In this document: positions 10,076-21,054 of the stretch, piece after piece
How positions within the stretch are numbered: position 1 is the stretch's first letter
Layout: every line of letters starts with the position of its first letter
From: Gliomastix tumulicola
Taxonomy: Eukaryota; Ascomycota; Sordariomycetes; Hypocreales; Bionectriaceae
Reading direction: 5' to 3'
DNA: 64,000 bases
Assembly: GCA_001599755.1 (NCBI GenBank)
Contig: BCHX01000002.1
Span: 4,260,330-4,324,329 of the forward strand
Translations under genes and position numbers: made by a program
Notes under the pieces: generated by a model
Told to the model about the DNA's origin: nothing
The model's database searches: none
What the model saw: only the letters and a program-made list of their open reading frames with translations

Positions 10076-11640
10076 AGGATGCCTAAGCAAGGGTTTTCTT
10101 TTTATTGTTTGATGCGTTGGATGCATGCGAGTATGCTTCAAGATCATGACTGTTTTCTTTTCTTTCTTTTTCTTTATGACAGAGAGAACCCGTATCTGTG
10201 ATCGGGCTCTACTTTATTTCAAAAGTTTAGGGAGGAGTTACACTGTTTTTACTTTGTCTTTTGTCGACATCAGAATGATATCTGGTACATGAAGTGTATG
10301 TCTCGCCTAGAGAGACATGGTCATGTACGTAAACGACTAGCTACGAGGATTTCAAGAGAGGCAGATTGTGCGTTTTTCGACGATGACTACTAACTATACC
10401 ACATGGTGAGACTACAATCACTACGAGAATGAACCAGTGAGACAGCTAGATAGAGCAATACAAAGACCGTGAGGTCGCTAATTCCGCTTCAAGCGCTGAG
10501 TCCTGTGCCCAATCAACTGAGTCCTGTGCCTAATCAACCTCGTACTTGTCCCTCTTGCTCTCTCCTTTCCGCTGGCATCCATCTTCCCGCCCAACGACAA
10601 ATATCCTACCTCGCACGTGTGACTACCCCTCAATGTCGACCCCTGCTGTCAAAGAGCCTTCGCCTTTCATCATTCTTTTAGTGCCCGACATGGGTGAAGA
10701 TGACCCGTAAGATCGGATAGATTACTGTAGACAAGCCCGATTCTGTGACTAAGATTATCCTTCTTCCCGGCGGCAATTCCTCTTGGTATTTTAATTTTTC
10801 TTTCGGAACTTGACCCTTTTACGATTGACCCATGTCGATCATTCTGGGGAAAAAAAAGATCTCGCTCAATTTTTTTTTGGAGTGTTACTGCAACATTGGC
10901 CACCACGTGCGAACTGGCCGGCTTGCACATTTCCCCCTCCCCATGGCGTTATGAAGCCCCCGTCCAATCACCTCGTATAATTTGTTTTGTCCCTCTCTTT
11001 TTTCTGTTTTTGCGTCTCCTGCAGCATGCATGAGATGGAAGAATAGGGAAGCATTGCGAGACACGGACATGCAACTTTCGGCCGTGTATGCATGTCTCGG
11101 CGCGGCCAATGCAGGCGTCGGCCGTTGGGGAAGACCGTCGTCAGCTGGAAGAGAGAGGGGAATGTCGATGGGCACACCTCGCTTACAAGGGCTCCCCCCC
11201 TTCTTCATGCATGTTGGGACGGCAGGACCGACCTGAAGGGTGTCAAAATGATGGCTTCAGGTGGTTTCTGTTGAGTTTCGGATGCGAAGGGGGGCGGAGT
11301 TTGGCCGAGAGGGCTTTGCCATGGTAATTCGTGTCCTGTCTTCCTGTGCCGGTTCCGAGCTTTGCTTCCGTTGGTCGATCGTGTTGGGTTCTTGGCTGTT
11401 CACTTCAGAACGTCACGGGTGGAGGGAGGGAGGTGTGACATGTGTGATGTGAGGTGTCATTTCTATGTACTACCACAAGCCAGGCACAGGGGCGCGTCCG
11501 TCTGACCACAGACACGATCCCAACCCATTGTTCGATCCGAGCTGCCTTTGCACAGCAAAATTTTTCTTCCCATCCCAGTAGTGTCATCCGTCTATACACA
11601 CACGTATTGTACCCAGTCAAACCCCTCCCCTCCCCTCGGC
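10076..11640. other. Convergent intergenic region
   Basis: It holds the 3' flanks of the dioxygenase (plus) and the dehalogenase (minus). T-rich DNA follows the dioxygenase stop at about 10098-10260, consistent with polyadenylation signals. Tandem near-repeats of AGTCCTGTGCC occur at about 10499-10531. No coding frame above about 115 codons and no family motif was seen. Confidence 0.5.
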
Positions 11641-12408
11641 TCACTTCTGCAGCGAGTCCACGTAGTCGGCCATGTCCCCCATCGTCTTGAACTGCCACGC
11701 GTACGACGTCGTGTCCTTGAACTGCTCCGGGTTCTCCCCCCCGCCGCACACGGCCGGGAACTCGACCCCTCTCTCGATCCAGCAGCTGGCGAGCCCGGCG
11801 TCGTGCGCGGGGACGAGGTCGTGCGGCAGCGCGTACGCCGTGTGCACGATCCCCTCCTTGGGCACGCCCAGGTCCCTCGCGCAGCGGTCGATGAGGAACT
11901 GGAAGTTGCGCGGGTCGGGCTTGTACGAGCCGATCTCCTGCGCCGTGTAGATGGCGTCAAAGGTGATCTCGGGCAGCTGGTTGGTCAGCGCGCGGCCGAA
12001 GCTCGCCTTGTCGACGTTGGAGAGGATGACGAGCTTGAAGTGCCGCTGCAGCCTCTTGAGCGCCTCCTGCGTGTCCTTGAACACGGGCCAGTCGCCCACG
12101 GCACCGCCAAAGGCCGCGGCGTCGCTGTCGGTGGGCTCGACGCCGACCTCGCGCGCGATGGCCTGGTAGGTCATGGCCAGCACGTCCGGGTACAGGGCCG
12201 TCGGGTTCGCGCGCTGCACGATGCCCTCGTTCTTGATGAAGAGCTTGAGGAAGCCGACGCGGTCCTCGTGGTGCGGGTGCGAGGCGGGCAGCTGCTGGAC
12301 GATGGGCTGGAGCATGTTGTAGATGCCCGACTCCCAGTCGACGAGCGTGCCGAAGCAGTCGAAGGTCAGGGCCTTGTAGTCGGTGAGCGGTCTCTGGGGG
12401 GCGGCCAT
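11641..12408 (-). CDS. Haloacid dehalogenase, type II (HAD superfamily hydrolase)
   Basis: A single-exon gene of 255 aa. HAD motif I is FDCFGTLVDWE with nucleophile Asp17, motif II is VILSN with Ser130/Asn131, motif III is the SYKPDP block with Lys163, and motif IV is the AHDAGLASCWIERG region with Asp203. The layout, with a short helical cap between motifs I and II, fits 2-haloacid dehalogenase-type enzymes, which displace a halide or hydrolyse a small phosphoester through an aspartyl intermediate. The start at 12408 (MAAPQRPLTDYKALTFDCFG) places motif I near the N-terminus, as in the family. The frame stays open to 12537, but the extra residues look unrelated. Such proteins are common in Pezizomycotina and their natural substrates are mostly unknown. 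No targeting signal is seen. Confidence 0.9.
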   Translation of the reverse strand: MAAPQRPLTDYKALTFDCFGTLVDWESGIYNMLQPIVQQLPASHPHHEDRVGFLKLFIKNEGIVQRANPTALYPDVLAMTYQAIAREVGVEPTDSDAAAFGGAVGDWPVFKDTQEALKRLQRHFKLVILSNVDKASFGRALTNQLPEITFDAIYTAQEIGSYKPDPRNFQFLIDRCARDLGVPKEGIVHTAYALPHDLVPAHDAGLASCWIERGVEFPAVCGGGENPEQFKDTTSYAWQFKTMGDMADYVDSLQK

Positions 12409-13247
12409 TGTGAGGTGATGTCTCTTGTCTTTCTCGGGATCGGTCTTTCTGTGAGGTGATGCTTTCTTGGTTACACAGTAGTCGTCGTCGTAGGAAATCG
12501 TGGATATGTTACACGGGCAGCAGGCGCGGCAGCTCATGTATATACAAATATTTATGCCGACGGGCGCGGCTTCGAGTTGCCCCTCTCACCCCTCATTTCT
12601 CACGTAATGTTGTCATGGTGGCCATTGCCTCGCGCACTATCGCCTCCCATCTCGGGCAGTTTGTGAGCTCCGTTCTAAAGGTCCAGTGCGCCTCCAGAAG
12701 GCTGGGCAGAGGAGCAAGAAGGGCAGAGGTTGACGCGCTTCGAGGATGATGGCCGAAGTCTGTGAGCTCGGTTCAGTCTGGCCGATGATCACAGACAGAT
12801 TCATTCACGCTTCAGGGACCAACACACAGCGTATCGGCGCTGTCAATCGCTGAATTCCAGCGCCCGCCGGCGTGCGGATTGGGCTTCCATCGGCTACCAT
12901 CGCTCCTTCGTCACCAGAAAAATGCTCCTTCCTGCCCCGCCATTCCCCGCGGCACCGGTACCGGCGACCGCTTCAGAATTGCCTAATCGGGTAATTTTGC
13001 TCGACAAACTTTGGCTACCCTGTACTAGAGAGTGGGATTTCGGCTACAGGGTAAGCAGGAAAGGCACGATGACGAGAGGACAGGACAGGACATGAAGTTG
13101 AGACAAATGAATGAAATAGGATGTCGCTATTCTAGATGATCTCCGACGCTTCTCTTCTCCCTTCTCTTTCGGCCGTATATGTCTTGTCTATCCAATCGCC
13201 CTCCCGGTTGTATGGGAAGGTGTCCCATTGCGTGCAGCTATCCAAGC
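12409..13247. other. Intergenic region upstream of the dehalogenase gene
   Basis: It contains the dehalogenase promoter and the 3' flank of the thioesterase gene. GC-rich patches (for example GGCACCGGTACCGGCGACC near 12950) are present, but no coding frame or RNA was recognised. Confidence 0.5.
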
Positions 13248-14352
13248 TCACATGTCCACCCTCAGGGTGTCGAGAATCTCCAGGGCCTGGTTGACTCGGT
13301 TCGAGATGTGCTCAATCTGGAGGAATAGCAGTCAGTGATCAATTGCTCATGAGGCCAAAAAAAAAAAAAAAACATGAGCGAGGAGCGTCGGAGTCCAGGA
13401 TGCAACCCACCCGCTTGTCATTGTTCTTCTCAAACATGTCAAAGTGCGCCGAGTCGATATCGATCGTGGCCTTGATGAAGTCCGCATACCGCGCCTCCCA
13501 GCCCAGCAGCGGCTCGTCCCGGAACAAGTCAATCGTGCAGTCCGTCTCGGCGCCCGCGGGCCTCGGCGCCTTGTTCAGCGCGCGCAGCATCACGCCCGGG
13601 GGCGGCTCGAGCTTCTTCTTCGTCTTGCCGCCTCCTCCTCCTTCTTCTTCCTTGGCCTCTGGGAACTCGTGGTTCTGGACCGTCCGCGTCGTCCACTTGC
13701 CGTCCAGCGGCAGGTGCAGCACCTGGTTGGGCGCGACGTTGTGGCTGCGCCCGCCGGCCCAGGCGGTGACGAGCTTGCCGCCCTTGGTGGGGGCGTCGAA
13801 GGTGGGCAGCTCCCAGACGTCGAGGTAGTCGTTGCACTGGTCGAAGCAGGCCTTGACGAGGGGCGGGAGGTCGCCGAGGTCCGGGTCGAGGACGGTGTCG
13901 AGGCGCGACTGCGGGACGTGGTAGGGCGAGTCGATGAGGATGGTGCCCGCGACGGTGAAGAGGGCCGTTGGGTCGTCGGCGACCATGCGGGCGATGATGA
14001 CGGAGAGGAGGCCGCCGAGGGACCAGCCTGGGGGTGATATGTTAGCTGAGATGCAGTCCTTCTCCCGTTCTCTGCAAGGAGAGGGGGCAATACCTCCGAG
14101 GTAGATTCGCCCACGGACACCCGCGTTGCGGATGAGCACAATGTAGTGCCGGGCCATCTCGTCCAGGCCGCCCTCCCACTTCTTGGAGTCCCAGTAGTGG
14201 GGGTTGTGCAGCGCCCAGACGTCGCGCTTCATGCTGCCGAGGAAGAAGTAGGCAAACGTGGTGCCGCCGCCGTCGTGGATGAGCACGAGCGGCGTCTTCT
14301 GGCTGCCGGGCGCATTCTGCAGCTTGAACGGGTTGGGGCCTCCGGGGAACAT
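13248..14352 (-). CDS. Thioesterase-domain alpha/beta hydrolase
   Basis: Three exons, complement(join(13248..13316, 13411..14027, 14094..14352)), 314 aa; introns are 94 and 66 bp. The first join restores YLGGWSLGG, the GxSxG nucleophile elbow with Ser89. The second removes a T-rich intron and yields the C-terminus RIEHISNRVNQALEILD. PLVLIHDGGGTTF near residues 21-33 is the oxyanion-side strand, TILIDSPYH holds a likely catalytic Asp, and DSAHFDMF near the end supplies the His. This matches the thioesterase domain family associated with PKS/NRPS product release, here as a free protein. A lysine/glutamate/glycine-rich insertion (EEEGGGGGKTKKK) sits before the C-terminal lobe and is probably a disordered loop. 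The acyl substrate is unknown. The start at MFPGGPNPF is chosen because the upstream in-frame residues are low-complexity and hydrophobic. Confidence 0.85.
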
Positions 14353-15896
14353 GACGGGCGGTGTTGGTGGTAGTAGAACGCTGAAGACGATAGATAAAGA
14401 GAGAAAGGAAGAGAGAAGAGAGAGGAAATGCGACCGAGGGAGAGTTGTCGAGAAAATATTACTTTGCGACAATCTTGGGCGACGTTTTTGGTGGCGGGGC
14501 CAAAGGCCAAGGATAAAGGGTCCTCTTGAATCCTCACGGCGCCCGAGACGGATGAGACCAATGTCTGACTGAGGTGCCTGTTCTGAGAGGAGTCTCTATT
14601 GTGTGCAGCCCGTAAGCTGAGCAGCCGAGTGGAGGACGGGTCTGCCCTTCCCGCCGTTCTATAACGGATCAGCGCCCTGGTTGGACAGATAATACAGTGT
14701 ACAAGTCCAGTGATAAATCCCGATCGGAGAGGGTGTCGTGATAAATGCACGGCGATAAGTTTTGCCTCAATAATACTCGGTGGAATCTTTTCCTTAGTAA
14801 TTTGCAATTCGCTCTCTTGGGAACTATGGATTGTGACTGAATAAAGAATAGATAGATAGATAGTGTGGCCTGCCTGCTTGCTTGCTTGCTTGCTGCGACA
14901 GGACCAGGTGGTATCATTTGCTTTCCCCCGATTAAAACCAAAGTGTTCCGGGCCTTGTCAGCCAATGCGCTGTCTGCGTCATATCGTACATGATTTTCTG
15001 TGTGAAAGATGCAGAGGCAAGAGAAAGAACGGAAGAAAGAAAAAAATGAAAAAAATAAGAGCCATTTCCTCCGAGGCCATTTTGGCCAGTCCCCCAATTG
15101 AACGCCGCCGCCGAGTCCTCTTGGCTGGCTTGAATGAATTATGTATCTCCCAAATATCCGTATCTCGCACAGGACAAAAAAAAACTCGAGCGGAAATGCA
15201 TAAACAAGAAATCAGAACATGGGCGCATAAAATCATAGTCGCTAGGACAAGGGGGGGTGCATGCATTGCCTCTGCATGCTGCTGGCTGCTGCTGCTGCTG
15301 CTGCTTCTACCCACCCCCCTTTCTCTCCTCGTCAGTCACATGATGCACATGTGTCGGGTGGTTTTTGGATCTGCGAGAAATGCTCCGGCCGACATTTGTC
15401 TCGCATTTTTACGGGCGCATGAAAGCAAGCAAAGTGCTTTGCCTCGATGACTCGCAGCTTGTCTGGGGAGGGCCTTGCTCGGGCCGCCGACCGCCGCGAT
15501 TTAGCGGGCGGCGAAGCAGAGCGGCACAGTCGAGCACTATTTTTGCCCTTTTGTTCCCCTGGCCCAGATCGCGGGGGATTGACGCGACAGGGGACGGACG
15601 ATAATGTCCGATTGGGTGCTTTTTTCGACGGACTCTCGGGGTGAAGGAGAGTCGGAAAAGTTCCAAGTGGGAGAGGGCGTCTCTGCCCCCGAGGAGAGGA
15701 CTCCTGACTCTGGGCGACGTCGTGAGTTCTCTCTCAATGAAGGGGGAGGAGGGCTGGGCGACAGGGCGAAAAATTTGGTGAGACGCCGGCTAGTCTCAGC
15801 CAAGGTGAGTGCCTGATTCATGGAAAGAAGCATCCTTGGGGAGTCTGTTGGTTGTATCGGTGAGACACGTAGACTCCCTTCGCTGTGGCTGGCTCC
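14353..15896. other. Intergenic region between thioesterase and bZIP genes
   Basis: No gene was recognised. Simple repeats include TAGA units at about 14849-14862 and TGCT units at 14875-14894, plus CTG units near 15288-15302. T-rich and C-rich tracts are frequent. The frames present are short and overlap in conflicting phases. Confidence 0.5.
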
Positions 15897-17649
15897 TCAC
15901 AGGCAGGCGCCGACGAGACGCAGCAGCTGGTCATTGGGCATGCGACCAGAGAAGGTCAGCAGCAGCGTCGTGGCGAGCGCCGTGTTGGAGCGGTCGCGCT
16001 GCCAGCCGGAGCGGCTGTCTGCAGCGAGGGCCATCGTCAGAGCCCACGAGTTGGGGAGCTATTATTATCATCACCAGTCAGCAATTCATGTTTGTCAAGT
16101 CAACATCGTCACGTGTATTCATTCAGACTCACCTGCTCCTGCACAGTGTTCTTCATCGACAGCACCGCCTCGGCCGCCGACGCGGCATTGCCCGTGTTCT
16201 GCGCCTCGAGCAGGGCGTCGACCTCGCCTGCGAGCCGCTGCCGCGCGCTGCCGCCCTCGGACGTCAGCATCGACTCGGCCGTCTTGAGGATCTCCTCCTG
16301 GAAGCCGTTGCGCTCCCAGTCGCTCCACTGGCCGGCCGCGCCGTGCACGTCGGTGATGACCTGGGGCAGGCCTCGCTTGCGGCTGAGGCGCTGCTCGTGC
16401 GCGAGCGACGACGACTGGTTGAAGGTCTGCGTATAGTAGGCCGAGGCCATGGCGTCGAAGCTGTCGAAGCCGGCGGCCGAGACCTGCGCCATGATGCACT
16501 CGAAGCGGTCCTCGAGGGGCGCGTTCTTGTCGGCCGTGCGCTGGGGGGCAGCAGCAGCAGCAGCAGCAGCAGCATCTGGCACGACGGCGGTCGTAGAGGA
16601 CGGAGGGAGCGTCAGGTTCTGGAAGTAGGTGCTGTCGGGCGAGGCCTGCTGCTGCGGCACCTTGATGCCGTCCTCGGGCTTCCACATATCCACCGCCGAC
16701 GTGTCGAAGGAGAAGTCCATGGCGCCCGCGCCGCTGGCAAAGGCCGTGATGCCGACGGCGCCGGCAGCCTGGCTCATGCCCTGGGCGGTGGGAAACGTTG
16801 CTGTCATCGTCGGGTCGGGCTGAATGCTGTTCAGGCGGTCGAGCAGTTGCGACTGGAAGCGGTAGCAGTCGACCATGAAGTTCTCCGACCCCTTGGGGCC
16901 CCGAGCCTGCTGCTGCTGCTGCTGCTGCTGGAGGTGTGCGAGGGGCGCCTGCTGGTCCATGTGCGTCGGTGGTGAGAGCAGGCCGTGTGGTGAGGGCGAC
17001 GGCTGCGAGGTGGGAGGGCTGTTGAGGAGGCCGCGGGCCTGGGAGAAGAGCGAGTTCTCCGGGTCCTCGACCGGCTGCTCGTACAGGTTGGGCTGGCCGG
17101 GCAGCATATGCTGGGGCATGTGAGGGTGCTGCTGTGCGTGGTGGATGTGGTGCTGCTGCTGGAAGGAGTCGGAGTGGTGGCTGCTGGGCGAGGCCGAGCC
17201 CTCGAGGTAGATGACCTCGCCGGCCTTGGAGTGGAACGAGTTGGGCGTCGTCGTCCCCGGTCCCTCGTTGGCGTCGACGCTCTGTGACCTGCGTGCCTCG
17301 TGGCTCTCTAGTCTGGCCTGGAGCTCACCCAGTCTTGCCTTCATGCGGTGGCCTGTGAAGGTGTTAGTGGACATGGTCCCATACTTTCCTTTTCCCCCCC
17401 TTCCGACCCCTTCGCTTCCAGTACATATATATTTATATTCATCCATTGCTGGCTGGCGGTGAGGAGCAACTTACGATATGTCCTCTGGGCCACCCGGTTC
17501 TGGATCCTCTTCTTCTCCTTGGGGTCCTTGACCTTTGTCCAGTCGTCCTCCTCTCGCAGCTCGCCATTGTTCGGCAGCGACGTCGTCTTGGTCTTCTTCG
17601 CTGGCGTCATGCTGGGCGTCCAGATCTCTGTTGTGAGAGTCATCGACAT
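15897..17649 (-). CDS. bZIP transcription factor
   Basis: Three exons, complement(join(15897..16058, 16133..17352, 17475..17649)), 518 aa; introns are 74 and 122 bp. The basic region spans both first exons: RIQNRVAQRTYR joins to HRMKARLGELQARLESHEA, giving the N-x7-R signature (Asn51 to Arg59). The leucine zipper is short, with only about two heptads visible. The middle is low-complexity: His/Gln-rich, a run of eight Gln, and an Ala run after VVPD, typical of activation or interaction regions. The C-terminal 150 residues (from DKNAPLEDRFECIMAQVSA to LLRLVGACL) look globular and conserved. A nuclear DNA-binding regulator is certain by family; its target genes are unknown. Its 5' side faces an 18 kb non-coding space, which could hold a large control region. 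Confidence 0.9.
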
Positions 17650-18128
17650 GGCTGCGGTGACGAGCTATATCATGAACCGGTGTTGTGTATATGCAGACAG
17701 ATGTGGTTATTTTTTGGCGTGTAGGTAGGTGGTAGGTGGTATGTGGTAGGTGGTATGTGTCTGTAGATGTATGCGTGTTGGTAGTAGATAGATGTTGCAA
17801 TGCAGGAAGAGGCAGCAACAATCAAGGAGCAGGAAGGAGGGGATATCCGAGTATAAGAAAGCAGATTGCTCCAACAGACAAGTGAAAAGGCAAATAAAAA
17901 TCCTGATGAATGATCGACAACGTCGTCCAAGGCCACCGGAGAAGACGGGCCTGGGCCTGTATAAGTAGAGCAATGGGCAGCAGCAGCAGGAGGAGGAGGA
18001 GGGCGTGTGCTATCAAACCGACCGATGAAAGAGGTCCCCCGATTCTCCATAGCCCTGGTCCCGTACAGACAGCGACTACCCTCAGAATTGGGCTGTTCTA
18101 TCTGGACCTGTCCACATGTAGACACACG

Positions 18129-18151
18129 CCCCCCCCCCCCCCCCCCCCCCC
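18129..18151. repeat. Poly-C tract, 23 C
   Basis: An uninterrupted run of C lies about 480 bp upstream of the bZIP start codon. On the minus (bZIP-sense) strand it is a G tract able to form G-quadruplex-like structures. Length may vary between isolates or be a base-calling limit. Confidence 0.9.
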
Positions 18152-19051
18152 GACCGAGCGAACCATTCACATCTCGTCCCGAGTCCCAAGGGGAGAGTAC
18201 ACACACAGAGACACACAGCAGAGGCCTTTCAGACAGGAACAGACAGGAGCAGGGGTGCCCTACCCCGGCTCAGAAACCAACAGCCTTAGCGGCACGCCCT
18301 CCCTGTAGTTCCTTCATCCCTGGAAGGATTCCCACTCGGGCACGCCCTCCAGTCGACGTACCTTGAACCTGGACCTTCTATATTGGGGTCCCAGCTCTGT
18401 CACCCACCCTCCCCCCTGCCCGCCCTTCAATGCCAGTCTCCGATCCTGGACAGGCCATGGCATGGCCCATGACGTGCTGGAAAGAACGCCCCTCTTGGCT
18501 GGTGCTGCGCTGCTGGTACGATGGCACGGTATTTAGTCTTTAGTCTCGAAAAAGAAGCAGCAGGCAGAGGGCCAAAAAAAAAAAAAAAAGGCCAGGCCAG
18601 AAAGCCAGGCGGTTGGTTGGCTTGCTTCACCGTCAAGTCAGAAAAAGGTTCCCGCTCACAGCCCCAGCCCCAGCCAGCCTCATCATCAATCATGCTTCTT
18701 CTTCTGTAACCACTTTGCTTCTTGATGATGGGCCAGTGGGGCCCCAAGGAGAGTTGCACAGGTCCAAGTCCCTTGCTGGAACAGCGTTGCACTCGCTATA
18801 ATAAATTCCCACTGCAACTCTGCGCTCGGCTGTCGTCGTCCCGCTGCTCTCAGCGCGCGCGCGCGCACTTCGCGCACTTCAACGCACGACTCAAGCAGCA
18901 TTGATCAGATGTGACAGCTCCCACGCAGGAATCCCCTTTGGCCCAGCCAGCCCAGCAAAATCCTGAGTGCATGTATAACATAACGCGGCACGACCCTTAC
19001 ACTATCCTCTTGTGTAATCAGACCACGCCAACTCGCACAGACAGCCTGGAG

Positions 19052-19071
19052 CCCCCCCCCCCCCCCCNNGN
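19052..19071. repeat. Poly-C tract ending in ambiguous bases
   Basis: A run of C ends with N at 19068, 19069 and 19071. This marks a position where the sequence could not be resolved, so local length is uncertain. Confidence 0.85.
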
Positions 19072-20604
19072 TTCAGGGTCAAGCGAATGGATGGATGGAT
19101 GTCTTCGGTAGGATAACTACCAGTCACAAAGGGGCGTCGTCCGATTTGGGGATGTTCCGGGTCCCTTGCCTTCTTGCCTGTTCCTGTATCTGATGGGCAT
19201 CCTCAACTTTCCTGTTTTTTTTTTTGGCTTTGGGCTTTCTCAACGGTCTTCTGCGAGGAGGTTGCCTGCCTGCCACCCAACAACTCCGTGCTATACCCAG
19301 TCCAAGCCAAGGGGGGGGCAACGCTCGCTGTAAGGAGGCACTGCCAGCTCCAAGAAATCAACGAACGATCCTTGGGTTTTTGGAATTCCCTCCCCGTGAG
19401 ATTTGTAAAAGTCTGGAGGGCCCTTTCCTGGCACGGTCCTCACAGCCGTCAGTGCTTCTCTTGTCTCCCCCGCTGGGACCGAGTCGAGAAACCCCCCCTG
19501 TAACTACCTAGCCTACAGAAGCCCACTGTAGAAACAGTGAGGGAAAGTCGCCGCGAAATGAGGCAAGGACTGCTCCGTTTGAACCACCAACAGAACGGTC
19601 CAGGTACATTACTAGTAGTTTTGAATACGGGAACGCAAGCAACCAGCCAACGTGCACGCACCCCCAGGACTTCTGTAGCATATCATCTGCTGGTGAGCTG
19701 GTTCAGTGCAAGAAATGCGTAGACTATACTAGTTGAAGCCACCAAAGAGGGTTCGCCAAGTCACGCAGCGAAATTAAGCGTCTCTGCACCTCATGCGCGC
19801 GCGCGCGCCAGCTGCCCGTTTCTCCTCCAGCATCAGCAGTGATGCTCCCTCCCCTTGGGTTGTGATTATCCTGATGCCTGGCCATGGTTGCAGACGTAGG
19901 TGCATATGAAGCAAGGCTTGATTTCAAATCTGGAATGTATCAAAGGGCAAGAGATGAGCCGCGACTAGGCGCGGCATGGGGTGGTGGTGTGACTTGCATG
20001 GCATGCATGCATGCCTGCAGACTTGCAGACTTGCAGACAGACAGCGTCAGGCTAGCCCTTCCCTCGAACGCCACAAGCGGTTTTTGGTCATCGCGATGCA
20101 TGCATGTGTCCCGTCTCAAGACTACGTACGAGGGATATTCCCCTTCCTCCCCAATCCCATCAAGGTGTATTTTGCATCTCGATGCCACTTCTGCCGTTTT
20201 TCTCTAGTGTTACTCTCGTCTCATGTGTGTTAGATGGGGGGATACTATTCGTTGAGGTAGTAAGTAGCACGCGCGGGTATGGAACGAGCCTCTCGAGACC
20301 GAGATGCGCCACCGCCCCCTCCGACTGATTCATCACGACAAACTCTCCGCAAGGATCCCCCCTTCTAAGGTAGCTTCTTGACTCGCTCGCCCGGCTGGAC
20401 TAGCCAGAGGGCAAAGCAAAGCCAACCATAATAAATCGATCGACTCCGGCTCGGGGAGCACACGGACATCCCGGAGACCGAAAGGTTCAAAGCTTCTTTT
20501 TTAGTTCTTAGCAAACCACAACCCGAAACCAAAACGTGGCAGATGAAAGGGGAGGAGGAGGAGGAGGACCAGCCAGCCCAGCCAGAGAGCTCAAGCCAGC
20601 GTCG

Positions 20605-20632
20605 AAGCAAGCAAGCAAGCAAGCAAGCAAGC
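20605..20632. repeat. AAGC tetranucleotide microsatellite, 7 units
   Basis: Seven perfect tandem AAGC units occur in non-coding DNA. A G tract with ambiguous bases (N at 20740, 20744 and 20747) lies about 100 bp downstream. Confidence 0.9.
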
Positions 20633-21036
20633 AGGAAACCCGGCTCGCGGCGCCACCGGTAGCGGGCAGACTAAAAGCAAGAACACGTTTTGTTGTGGAA
20701 AGACCAAGCTGCTGATCCCCCGGCTTTCGGGGGGGGGGGNGGGNGGNGGGAGAAGGCAGCAAAAATCTCCAAGTGAGACGGTGGACTGACGAGGCTCCGG
20801 TGTCGAACCCAAGTTGTGGTCTGAGGATGATGCAGGCAAGGCAAGGCAGCAGCTTTATACGGCCGTCGAATGCGGCAGGTTACGCTGTCGATCAGCGGCA
20901 GCGCCTGCCAAGGAAGCGAAAGCGTTTGTCTCACAAGGGGACAAGTTGGGGGGGAGATCACTTGTGGACGTCACCAGAACTAACGACGTGCGAACCCAAT
21001 GTGAGAGAGGGGGAGTGTTGCACGAAGTGGGAGGGG

Positions 21037-21054
21037 GAGAGAGAGAGAGAGAGA
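21037..21054. repeat. GA dinucleotide repeat
   Basis: Nine GA units within a purine-rich stretch of the long intergenic region. Confidence 0.85.

Noticed and set aside
8945..10147. A 400-codon antisense open frame across the dioxygenase gene
   Set aside because: It mirrors the C-ending codon bias of the plus-strand gene, has the repetitive Val/Leu/Asp/Glu composition of such shadows, and no domain.
11530..11538. GTTCGATCC, a tRNA B-box-like word
   Set aside because: The flanking bases do not pair as a T-stem and no A-box or acceptor stem lies upstream at the right distance.
11548..12459. A 303-codon plus-strand open frame across the dehalogenase gene
   Set aside because: Shadow of the minus-strand gene; Arg/Val/Leu/Asp-rich composition and no motif, whereas the minus strand carries all HAD motifs.
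15809..16975. A 388-codon plus-strand open frame across the bZIP gene
   Set aside because: It overlaps the real bZIP exons and reads Arg/Leu/Gly low complexity from CAG and GCC repeats.
20605..20632. AAGC array considered as a CRISPR-like or regulatory array
   Set aside because: It is a plain tetranucleotide microsatellite with no spacers.
20800..20830. GTGTCGAACCC, reverse B-box-like word
   Set aside because: The expected T-stem and acceptor complementarity are absent.
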